A stretch of DNA of 12,703 bases, from the NCBI GenBank assembly GCA_029210905.1, contig JARGGF010000040.1, positions 1 to 12,703 of the forward strand, read 5' to 3'. The DNA is from Bacteroidales bacterium. GTDB lineage: Bacteria > Bacteroidota > Bacteroidia > Bacteroidales > NBLH01. Position numbers and translations under genes: made by a program. Below the pieces are notes generated by a model that did no database searches, was not told the origin of the DNA, and saw only the letters and a list, made by a program, of their open reading frames with translations. Shown here in pieces: positions 1 through 6,012 of this stretch. Numbering within the stretch: position 1 is the first letter of the stretch; each line of letters opens with the position of its first letter.

Positions 1-7
1 CACTAAA

Positions 8-337
8 ATGTCTATTCAGGATCCTAATAATCCTACTGAATTAGAATTGAAGCACACCCCTGCTATTGAACCCCAGGAAAAAGATGAAAGGGGTTTTACC
101 AAAGTTAATATTACGCTTGGGTCAAAAGGGATTATTCACCCTACAGAGAGCAATCACTGGATTGACTATATCAAACTTTTTCTGGATAATAAACATATTG
201 CCACTACCGAAACGGAAATTGGGGCTGCACAAGGATATAACAGCTTTTCGGTAAAACTTGACGGAGTAAAAACTATACGGGTAGAGATTGGATGTAACCT
301 GCATGGAATTTGGGAAAATTCATTAAATTTAAGTTAA
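8..337 (+). CDS. Superoxide reductase-type (desulfoferrodoxin/neelaredoxin) iron protein
   Basis: This 109-residue cytoplasmic protein matches the iron domain of superoxide reductases, which reduce superoxide to hydrogen peroxide without making oxygen. The five protein ligands of the mononuclear Fe(His)4Cys centre are visible: His16 (in LKHTPAIE), His44 (HP), His50 (NHW), Cys96 and His99 (CNLHGIWE). Lys15, next to His16 and important for catalysis in characterised enzymes, is kept. The Glu that is a sixth ligand in the oxidised form of the Pyrococcus enzyme (two residues before the first His) appears to be Leu14. There is no N-terminal rubredoxin-like Cys4 domain, so it is the short one-iron class. 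The ATG is only seven bases into the window, so a longer N terminus cannot be excluded, but His16 sits where it does in short family members. Electron donor and promoter are not visible. Confidence 0.85.
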   Translation: MSIQDPNNPTELELKHTPAIEPQEKDERGFTKVNITLGSKGIIHPTESNHWIDYIKLFLDNKHIATTETEIGAAQGYNSFSVKLDGVKTIRVEIGCNLHGIWENSLNLS

Positions 338-517
338 TTTTAAGTCCTTGTTTCTTTTTGAGTGTATTGTAATTAGCCCTTGTTTTTATAATATTTTTTT
401 GATTTGTTATCCCTCATGTAATGTATTGAGACAAGAAAGAGCTGCTCTGTTTTGATTAACAATTTTTTTTATTCCATCGAAGGAAGTATTTTTGGAAAAA
501 TTAATAAACTAAAACTA

Positions 518-820
518 ATGCCAACAATAAAAGTTGATGTAGAACACGCTTTAAATCAGGAGATTGCCACCGAAAGGGTAAAAGGACTGTTAAATAGTTT
601 AAAAGCGGATTATGGGGATATGATTAAGGACTTAAAAGAGAGTTGGACCGGGAACAATGCTTCATTTTCATTTAAAGTGATGGGAATGTCGGTTACCGGA
701 AACCTTCTTGTCACTTCCGCTAAAGTTAGCTTTGATGGACAAATTCCCTTTACAGCTGTACCTTTTAAAAAGACTATTGAGAACAAAATTAGAGAAGAAG
801 CAATAAAACTTTTGGCTTGA
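518..820 (+). CDS. Polyhydroxyalkanoic acid system family protein
   Basis: The 100-residue product resembles the small putative polyhydroxyalkanoate granule/regulatory proteins (PHA_gran_rgn, PF09650 type). Visible family-like features are an early His (His10 in VEHAL), a helical stretch to about residue 40, W-x-G at 43-45, alternating hydrophobic strands with F50/F52 and G56/G61, an IPFTAVPF segment, and a C-terminal helix ending in LLA. The function of the family is not well established; a role around storage granules is inferred from neighbours in other genomes, and no PHA synthase lies here. The frame is open upstream to a TTG at 452, but the ATG at 518 gives the normal family length, and the extra 22 residues look like translated leader. 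A possible promoter -7 element, TATTTTTG at 487-494, lies just upstream without a clear -33 partner. The 180-base gap before it (338-517) holds no other gene. Confidence 0.7.
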   Translation: MPTIKVDVEHALNQEIATERVKGLLNSLKADYGDMIKDLKESWTGNNASFSFKVMGMSVTGNLLVTSAKVSFDGQIPFTAVPFKKTIENKIREEAIKLLA

Positions 821-907
821 AAGGGTTTTCATGTATTTTTTGAATTAAATAGCAGTCCTATTTTTTCATGCTGATTAAATTAGAATACTCTTTTTTACTC
901 TAAATAT

Positions 908-933
908 TGACAATCAATTATTTAACTGACAAT
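908..933 (+). repeat. Direct repeat TGACAAT x2 in front of the HD/DUF5706 gene
   Basis: TGACAAT occurs at 908-914 and again at 927-933, nineteen bases apart, ending about a dozen bases before the ATG at 945. Regulatory meaning is unproven; AT-rich flanks make short repeats fairly likely by chance. The rest of the 821-944 gap shows no gene or clear terminator. Confidence 0.3.
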
Positions 934-944
934 ATTAACCAGAG

Positions 945-2156
945 ATGGAATTAGCTAAACAAGCAGAAAAGTATGCTAAAGATTTGTTCTTAAAGCACAA
1001 AAATGAGCTTTTATTGTTCCATAACATTGGTTACATAAAAAAAACTGCAAGTTATGTGAACCAAATATGTGATTTGGAAAAGATTGATAAGACCGAGCGC
1101 GAGATTGTGCTGGTTGCGTCCTGGCTTTTCTCCCTGGGTTTTCTGTTTGATTATATTGATTATAAGAAACATTCGCTACGGGTGGCCCATGAGTTTTTAA
1201 AAGCTCAAAATGTTGTAGCCGATAAAACAGAAAGTATATTAATGACCATTGAAACGGTGCTATATAACAAACAGCATGAAACCATCTGTGGCGAAATATT
1301 GTTTGATGCTTCAGAATTTTATGTATCAACAGAGGATTTTTTGTTATGGGTAAAATATCACCGACAGGAAAGAAACTATTTTCTGAAACCCAAATTAACA
1401 AAACGGAGCTTCTGGCAAACCGTGCAAACATATTTAAATGAACATGAGTTCTGCACAAAATCCGGCAAACAGCTTTTAGGGCATGGAAAAGAAAAAAATG
1501 CTTCTAAAATTAAATTTGTATTAACTCAGGAATTAAAACAACAGTTACCCACCGATAACCGGATGATTATTGAGGATTTACGGGAAGAAATCCGAGAATT
1601 GAACCAAAAGATGGAAAAACGGCTTTCATCAACCAGGGGCTTTGATACCTTATATAGGATAACAGCACGCAACCAGGTTGCCCTAAGCGGCATCGCCGAT
1701 AACAAATCAAACATACTAATTACCCTCAATACTTTAATTGTGTCGGCTGTAATTACCTTTGTATTAGTCAATTACAACGAACTTGAGTTTTTAATGATTC
1801 CATCATTTATCACCATTGGATTTAGTATGCTTTCTATTTCTTTGGCAATATTTGCTGCCCGTCCACAGATTAGGCCAGGCATTTTTTCCATGGATGATTT
1901 TCATAATAAAAAGGTAAACCTTATTTTTTATGGCAATTTTTATAAAATGGATTATGATGATTACGAAACTGCAATTAGAGAGATGCTTGCTGATCAGGAT
2001 TTGTTATTGAGCAATTTAACCAGCGATCAATACACTTTAGGTAAAATTTTGGGAAGAAAATTTAAGTTGATTAACTTCTCTTTTACGGTATTTTTAGTTG
2101 GTTTCGTTATTTCCTCTTTGGCATTTGCAATAACACTGTTCTTTTTTAATAGCTAA
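945..2156 (+). CDS. HD-like domain plus Pycsar-effector (PycTM/DUF5706) membrane protein, HD dyad lost
   Basis: The 403-residue protein has two parts. Residues about 10-190 follow the plan of Bacteroidota HD-domain proteins: His26 (FHN), the helix that normally reads AWFHDTGY (here ASWLFSLGF, 58-66), His76, and Asp121 in ILFDA. The HD dyad itself is Phe62-Ser63, so metal-dependent phosphohydrolase activity is doubtful. A charged, probably coiled-coil stretch (about 208-226) leads into a DUF5706 region with its signature around ADNKSN (251-256) and hydrophobic helices at about 257-275, 283-304 and 378-401. PycTM-type proteins are known effectors of Pycsar anti-phage systems, where cCMP or cUMP from a PycC cyclase triggers membrane disruption. 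No cyclase is in the window, so a defence role is inference only. It sits at the inner membrane and converges on the GNAT gene, with 40 bases between their stops. Confidence 0.78.
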   Translation: MELAKQAEKYAKDLFLKHKNELLLFHNIGYIKKTASYVNQICDLEKIDKTEREIVLVASWLFSLGFLFDYIDYKKHSLRVAHEFLKAQNVVADKTESILMTIETVLYNKQHETICGEILFDASEFYVSTEDFLLWVKYHRQERNYFLKPKLTKRSFWQTVQTYLNEHEFCTKSGKQLLGHGKEKNASKIKFVLTQELKQQLPTDNRMIIEDLREEIRELNQKMEKRLSSTRGFDTLYRITARNQVALSGIADNKSNILITLNTLIVSAVITFVLVNYNELEFLMIPSFITIGFSMLSISLAIFAARPQIRPGIFSMDDFHNKKVNLIFYGNFYKMDYDDYETAIREMLADQDLLLSNLTSDQYTLGKILGRKFKLINFSFTVFLVGFVISSLAFAITLFFFNS

Positions 2157-2196
2157 ATTGAAAATAATTACTAGGAACACATTTATATACTTTTTT

Positions 2197-2670
2197 CTAA
2201 AATAACGTTTTTGTCCAAAATAACATTTTAGGCTCACTTTCGCCAAAACCAAGGCTTTTATAAAGCTTCTGGGCATTATAATTGTCCTCACGTACTTCAA
2301 GGGTTACTTTCGCACAGCCTATTTCATTTGCTCTTTTTTCAATGTTGTTCATTAAGGCTCGGCCAACTCCTTTTCCTCTATGTTGTTGAATTACAATGAT
2401 ATCGTGAATATTTATAATGGGTTGTGCAGCAAATGTTCCAAAATTTACAAAACAATTGGTAAGGCCTATAATTTGACCATTTATCTTGGCAAATAAAATT
2501 AATTTGCTTGGATGTGATTGTAAACCATTAATCAGGTCAAGAATTTTTTCACCTTTGATTAATTCACCTCCCCCCATTTCATCAGAAATGTATTCATTCA
2601 TTAATTCAACTAACTTTTTTCTATGAAGAGGGTCGAAAAAATCATACTCAATTACCTCGATATCATTCAT
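2197..2670 (-). CDS. GNAT family N-acetyltransferase
   Basis: The 157-residue protein has the GNAT fold signature. The acetyl-CoA pyrophosphate-binding motif A, QHRGKGVGR (residues 96-104), fits Q-x-x-G-x-G, is preceded by the strand INIHDIIVI, and is followed by a C-terminal motif-B region (NYNAQKLYKSLGF) with the usual tyrosine. It should transfer an acetyl group from acetyl-CoA to an amine; the substrate cannot be told. The start is the ATG at 2670; an in-frame TTG just before it only adds one residue. The ATG lies inside the end of the sigma54-activator gene (ATGAATGA, eight-base overlap), so the two are almost certainly co-transcribed and possibly translationally coupled. A role tied to nitrogen regulation is only a guess from that coupling. 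Confidence 0.85.
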   Translation of the reverse strand: MNDIEVIEYDFFDPLHRKKLVELMNEYISDEMGGGELIKGEKILDLINGLQSHPSKLILFAKINGQIIGLTNCFVNFGTFAAQPIINIHDIIVIQQHRGKGVGRALMNNIEKRANEIGCAKVTLEVREDNYNAQKLYKSLGFGESEPKMLFWTKTLF

Positions 2671-4285
2671 CAATTATACCTTTTTGTTCTTTATATTTTT
2701 TTAAATTAATGTTATACTTTTTGGTTCGGAGTCCCATTATGCGTTCCGTAATTCCTAACATTTTTGCCGCCTGAGTACAATTGCCCAAAGAACTGGTTAA
2801 TGCTTCCATAATTAACTGTTTTTCAACTCGTTCTAAAATAGCATCCAGGGTGCCCTTGTTTTCGGTTCCTGAGCTTTTTGCAGTTTGAAGGGTGGGTGGT
2901 AAATTGTGCGAGCGGATCACTCCGTCAGTGCTCATTATGCCAGCTCTTTCAATACAGTTCTCTAATTCACGGATATTTCCAGGCCAGTGATAAACCATTA
3001 ACATATCTATTGCTGAAGAAGAGATCCGTTTTATCACAGTACTGTTCTGTTCATTGCATTTTTGTATAAAGTGATCGGCAAGTATTGGGATATCATTTAT
3101 CCTTTCGCGCAGAGAGGGCAAAAAAATAGGAAATACATTTATTCGATAATACAAGTCTTCTCTGAACTTGTCTTCTTTAACCAATTCTTCAAGATTTCGA
3201 TTGGTAGCGGTAATTATTCTTACATCAGAATGAATAGTTTCTGTGCCACCAACCCTTTCAAATTCACGCTGTTGAATAATTCTCAATAATTTCACCTGTG
3301 TTTGGGCAGGTAAATCACCTATTTCATCAAGAAATATAGTGCCGCCCTGTGCCAGTTCAAACCTGCCTTTTCTTAGATTTTCGGCTCCGGTAAAAGAGCC
3401 CTTCTCATGACCAAATAATTCGCTCTCAATTAGGCTTTCTGGCAACGCTGAGCAATTTACCTTTATAAATGGCTTGTTTGCCCTTGAACTATTATAGTGA
3501 ATGGCATCCGCAATTAATTCCTTTCCAGTACCACTTTCTCCTCTAATTAAAACTGTGGCGTTGGTTTTAGTAACACGTTCCACCAACTTATATACTTCCC
3601 TCATTTTGCCGGAATTACCAATAATGTTTGATGGTTGAAACCGGCCTTTTAGTTCACTGTGGAGGTGTGCGTTTTCAGCTTTTAAAATTTCTATTTCTTC
3701 AAGCCTGTCTTGTCTGGCACGAACAGCCTGTGCTATCATAGACCCAATAATCGACAACAATCGAATCATTTCTGTCTGATTAAGGTTTTCATCATAAACT
3801 TTCAGAATACTTAAAGTACCTGCAATTTGAATATCAACAGTTACAGGTACGCAAATAAATGAAAGATTTTGTCTGTCTTTTGTTAGTAAACCAACCTGTA
3901 ATTTATTTAAATACCTTTTATCTTCATATATTTTCGGGATATAAACCGGATTGCCAGTTTTTACAACTTCACCAATAATACCTTCACCAATATTATATTC
4001 AACTTTAGGTACATTTTTATCGTTGTATCCATAGCCAACTTCAATAAAAATTTTTGATTTTTGTCTGTTTAAAATACTCAGACTGGCTTTTTCCGCCCTA
4101 ACATACTCAGATATCACTTTTAACACCGGATACAGTACTTCTTTAATATCGCTGCTATAATTAATCATTTTGCTAATTTCAAGCAACAATGGTAAGTCGG
4201 TTTTACCGTAACACCCTCTACCTGTTTTTTGGCAAAATTCGATCGCTCCACCCATAATTTGCAAAAATATAAAATATTGCAACAT
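2663..4285 (-). CDS. nifA: NifA-type sigma54-dependent transcriptional activator
   Basis: The 540-residue protein has three parts. A GAF domain (about 30-195) is followed by a sigma54-interacting AAA+ domain (about 220-450) with Walker A GESGTGKE (249-256), loop GSFTGA (296-301), Walker B GGTIFLDEI (314-322), sensor TATNRNL (359-365) and arginine-finger segment FREDLYYR (374-381). A Fis-type HTH (about 498-529, GNCTQAAKMLGITER... KKYNI) ends it. Domain order and HTH ending match NifA, which hydrolyses ATP to open sigma54 promoters of nif genes. The loop has Ser where GAFTGA has Ala. The C-x4-C linker linked to oxygen sensing in rhizobial NifA is absent after Cys443; Cys18 and Cys25 lie near the N terminus. 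Divergence from nifH supports the nifA call, though other GAF-type activators look alike. Met11 (4255) is an alternative start, since residues 1-10 are unusually hydrophobic. It overlaps the downstream GNAT gene. Confidence 0.85.
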   Translation of the reverse strand: MLQYFIFLQIMGGAIEFCQKTGRGCYGKTDLPLLLEISKMINYSSDIKEVLYPVLKVISEYVRAEKASLSILNRQKSKIFIEVGYGYNDKNVPKVEYNIGEGIIGEVVKTGNPVYIPKIYEDKRYLNKLQVGLLTKDRQNLSFICVPVTVDIQIAGTLSILKVYDENLNQTEMIRLLSIIGSMIAQAVRARQDRLEEIEILKAENAHLHSELKGRFQPSNIIGNSGKMREVYKLVERVTKTNATVLIRGESGTGKELIADAIHYNSSRANKPFIKVNCSALPESLIESELFGHEKGSFTGAENLRKGRFELAQGGTIFLDEIGDLPAQTQVKLLRIIQQREFERVGGTETIHSDVRIITATNRNLEELVKEDKFREDLYYRINVFPIFLPSLRERINDIPILADHFIQKCNEQNSTVIKRISSSAIDMLMVYHWPGNIRELENCIERAGIMSTDGVIRSHNLPPTLQTAKSSGTENKGTLDAILERVEKQLIMEALTSSLGNCTQAAKMLGITERIMGLRTKKYNINLKKYKEQKGIIDE

Positions 4286-4330
4286 ACCCCTATTAAATCG
4301 ACATTAAAAATTTGTAAAATGACTAAAAAA

Positions 4331-4357
4331 CAAAAGTACCCCTAAAAAAATAACCAA
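4331..4357 (-). promoter_or_regulatory. Candidate Bacteroidota-type promoter for the nifA-GNAT unit
   Basis: On the minus strand TACTTTTG (4338 to 4331) fits the Bacteroidota -7 consensus TAnnTTTG, with a TTG at 4357-4355 sixteen bases upstream as a possible -33 element, slightly closer than usual. Transcription would start near 4324, leaving a leader of about 38 bases before the ATG at 4285. No sigma54 element (GG-N10-GC) was seen on this strand, suggesting the activator gene uses the housekeeping sigma factor. Confidence 0.4.
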
Positions 4358-4518
4358 TGGACTTTATAAAATATATTATTTTTAAAAATTGAAATTGTTT
4401 TCGTACACAATTGTAATACTACTAAAAATTCCTAAAGTACTGTAAATCTGTTAAATAGTTTTAAAGTCCTTTTTATTAAGATCAAATAAAAATAATAATT
4501 GGCATTTTTAAACTCTAT

Positions 4519-4566
4519 AGTATTGTATTTCAAGATGATAGTACTTCCCTACATTTTTGTAGTATT
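4519..4566 (+). repeat. Three AGTAYT motifs phased at exactly 21 bases
   Basis: AGTATT (4519), AGTACT (4540) and AGTATT (4561) are spaced by exactly 21 bases, two helical turns, and each is preceded by T or AT. A further pair, AATACT (4415, the inverse) and AGTACT (4436), is also 21 bases apart, and AGTATA follows at 4588. The same-face phasing suggests a binding array for a dimeric regulator between the two divergent promoters. AT-rich composition makes chance a real alternative. Confidence 0.35.
4549..4562. repeat. Inverted repeat CTACA-N4-TGTAG
   Basis: A perfect five-base inverted repeat with a TTTT spacer lies upstream of nifH and touches the third AGTAYT motif at 4561. It could be an operator half-site pair or a small hairpin; nothing further supports either. 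Confidence 0.3.
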
Positions 4567-4637
4567 TTATGTTGAATACCACATTTTAGTATAATAAAAG
4601 TTTAATTATTTCAGGGCATTATTTGTATCATAATTTT

Positions 4638-4667
4638 TGTAACACGCAGATTATATGTAACATACAG
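4638..4667 (+). promoter_or_regulatory. Tandem TGTAACAyrCAG repeat, candidate activator site for nifH
   Basis: TGTAACACGCAG (4638-4649) and TGTAACATACAG (4656-4667) are direct repeats, 10 of 12 bases identical, starting 18 bases apart. They lie about 65-95 bases upstream of the predicted nifH transcription start, where sigma54 activators normally bind. They contain TGT and ACA elements but not in the classical TGT-N10-ACA arrangement, so binding by the NifA-like protein is inference. Confidence 0.45.
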
Positions 4668-4704
4668 TGTGTTTTATACAATTTTAATCTTACAATATAT
4701 TTTT

Positions 4705-4721
4705 TTGGCACATCGAATGTA
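4705..4721 (+). promoter_or_regulatory. Sigma54-type (-24/-12) promoter of nifH
   Basis: TTGGCACATCGAATGTA matches the consensus yTGGCACGnnnnTTGCw with a perfect TTGGCAC -24 element. The -12 element is weaker: ATGTA instead of TTGCA, so the invariant GC reads GT at the correct ten-base distance from GG. Transcription would begin near 4732, giving a leader of about 45 bases. The divergent sigma54 activator gene supports the call. Confidence 0.55.
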
Positions 4722-4764
4722 TTCAGGAAAAGCAAACAAACAATATTCAATACAAATTACAATT

Positions 4765-4769
4765 GGAGG
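4765..4769 (+). promoter_or_regulatory. Strong Shine-Dalgarno site of nifH
   Basis: GGAGG, seven bases before the ATG at 4777, is a textbook ribosome binding site and fixes the nifH start, excluding the upstream in-frame ATGs at 4669 and 4717. Such sites are unusual in Bacteroidota, whose genes mostly initiate without them, as the nifD, nifE and nifN leaders here illustrate. Confidence 0.75.
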
Positions 4770-4776
4770 TTTAATT

Positions 4777-5601
4777 ATGAGAAAAGTAGCAATTTACGGA
4801 AAAGGTGGCATTGGTAAATCAACCACAACACAAAACACAGTGGCAGGTTTAGCCGAATTGGGTAAAAAAGTAATGGTAGTTGGTTGCGATCCAAAAGCAG
4901 ATTCAACAAGATTGCTTTTAGGTGGTTTAGCTCAAAAAACGGTTCTAGATACTTTGCGCGAAGAAGGTGAAGATGTGGAACTTGATGATGTTTTAAAAGC
5001 CGGGTTTGGAGGAACTGCTTGTGTTGAGTCGGGTGGGCCTGAGCCTGGTGTAGGATGTGCTGGAAGGGGTATTATTACTTCTATCAATCTGCTGGAACAA
5101 TTAGGTGCGTATGATGAAGACAAAGAGTTGGATTATGCATTTTATGATGTGCTTGGTGATGTTGTTTGCGGTGGATTCGCCATGCCAATAAGAGATGGGA
5201 AAGCCGAAGAAATTTATATTGTGGTTTCAGGTGAAATGATGGCTATGTATGCTGCCAATAACATTTGCAAAGGGATTGTAAAATTTGCCCAGGCAGGGAG
5301 CGTAAGGTTAGGTGGGTTAATATGCAACAGCCGCAATGTTGACAATGAAGCTCAAATGATTGAAGAATTGGCTAAAAAACTCGGAACACAAATGATCCAC
5401 TTTGTACCTCGAGATAATATGGTTCAGCGTGCAGAGATAAACAGAAAAACTGTTATTGATTATGATAGTAGTCATAATCAGGCTGATGAATACAGAGCTT
5501 TAGCCAAAAAGATACATGAAAACAAGATGTTTGTAATACCTAATCCTTTAACTATTGAAGAACTGGAAGAATTATTGGTTGACTTTGGAATTATGAACTA
5601 A
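4777..5601 (+). CDS. nifH: Nitrogenase iron protein (dinitrogenase reductase)
   Basis: NifH is the homodimeric Fe protein that hydrolyses MgATP and passes electrons from its shared [4Fe-4S] cluster to the MoFe protein. The 274-residue product has the P-loop GKGGIGKS (8-15), GCDPKADSTR (36-45), the cluster ligands Cys94 (VGCAGRG) and Cys131 (DVVCGGF), switch II DVLGD (124-128), and Arg97, equivalent to the arginine that DraT ADP-ribosylates elsewhere. Length and motifs are complete. The start is chosen because it follows GGAGG by seven bases and gives the conserved N terminus MRKVAIYGKGG; the open frame extends 36 codons upstream without family similarity. It leads the nif series behind a sigma54-type promoter, with a 64-base gap to nifI1. 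Confidence 0.98.
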   Translation: MRKVAIYGKGGIGKSTTTQNTVAGLAELGKKVMVVGCDPKADSTRLLLGGLAQKTVLDTLREEGEDVELDDVLKAGFGGTACVESGGPEPGVGCAGRGIITSINLLEQLGAYDEDKELDYAFYDVLGDVVCGGFAMPIRDGKAEEIYIVVSGEMMAMYAANNICKGIVKFAQAGSVRLGGLICNSRNVDNEAQMIEELAKKLGTQMIHFVPRDNMVQRAEINRKTVIDYDSSHNQADEYRALAKKIHENKMFVIPNPLTIEELEELLVDFGIMN

Positions 5602-5665
5602 GGGAACACACCCATACCAAACAAGATTTAGAATACAAACCCAAAAAATAGAAAGGAACTGAATT

Positions 5666-5992
5666 ATGCAAATGATAAGAGCCATTGTGCGCCCCGAAAA
5701 AGTCGGAACTGTAATGAAAGCTTTATTCGAAGCCGGCTATGTAGCGATTACCCGTATTCCTGTGGTAGGCAGGGGTAAACAAAGAGGGTTAAAAGTTGGA
5801 GACATCACCTATGATGAACTTCCAAAGGAATTATTAATAATAGTGGTGCAAGACGGTGATAAGGATTTTGCAATAACCACGATTCTTGAATCTGCCAGAA
5901 CTGGAAAAACCGGGGCATTTGGCGATGGCAAAATCTTCGTTTGTCCTGTAGATGAAGTTTATACAATAAGTAGGGCAACTAAAGAGCTATAA
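5666..5992 (+). CDS. nifI1: PII-like nitrogenase regulator NifI1
   Basis: This 108-residue GlnB-family protein starts MQMIRAIVRPEKV and carries a T-loop region GRGKQRGLKVGDITYDELPK (35-54) and a C-terminal signature with GDGKIFVCPVDEVYTI. Those features, and the place between nifH and nifD, identify the NifI1 branch rather than housekeeping GlnB or GlnK. In methanogens NifI1 and NifI2 form a complex that binds the MoFe protein and blocks Fe-protein docking when 2-oxoglutarate is low; the same role is inferred here. AAAGGA eight bases upstream supports the ATG at 5666 over the one at 5672. Twenty bases separate it from nifI2, so the two are surely co-expressed. Confidence 0.93.
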   Translation: MQMIRAIVRPEKVGTVMKALFEAGYVAITRIPVVGRGKQRGLKVGDITYDELPKELLIIVVQDGDKDFAITTILESARTGKTGAFGDGKIFVCPVDEVYTISRATKEL

Positions 5993-6012
5993 ATCAAAAA
6001 ATTACATGACCT

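Larger units (their letters stand above)
4286..4776. other. Divergent nifA-nifH control region
   Basis: This 491-base, very AT-rich gap separates two divergent genes and has no convincing coding region; short open frames here have no recognisable family features. From left to right it holds a candidate minus-strand promoter (about 4331-4357), scattered AGTAYT motifs with 21-base phasing (4415-4566), an inverted repeat CTACA-N4-TGTAG, a tandem TGTAACAyrCAG repeat, a sigma54-like promoter and a Shine-Dalgarno site for nifH. I found no exact TGT-N10-ACA classical NifA upstream site on reading through it. Confidence 0.8.

Noticed and set aside
452..517. TTG start for the PHA-system protein
   Set aside because: The extra 22 residues have no family match, and the ATG at 518 gives the usual length of about 100 residues.
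907..935. TTGACA-N17-CAATAT as a sigma70-type promoter
   Set aside because: It would start transcription almost at the ATG, and this promoter type is not the usual one in Bacteroidota.
945..2156. Complete two-gene Pycsar defence locus
   Set aside because: No adenylate/pyrimidine cyclase gene is present on either side; the neighbours are a PHA-system gene and a GNAT gene.
4669..4776. 36-codon in-frame extension upstream of nifH
   Set aside because: It has no NifH similarity, overlaps the sigma54-type promoter, and the ATG at 4777 has a strong Shine-Dalgarno and the conserved N terminus.
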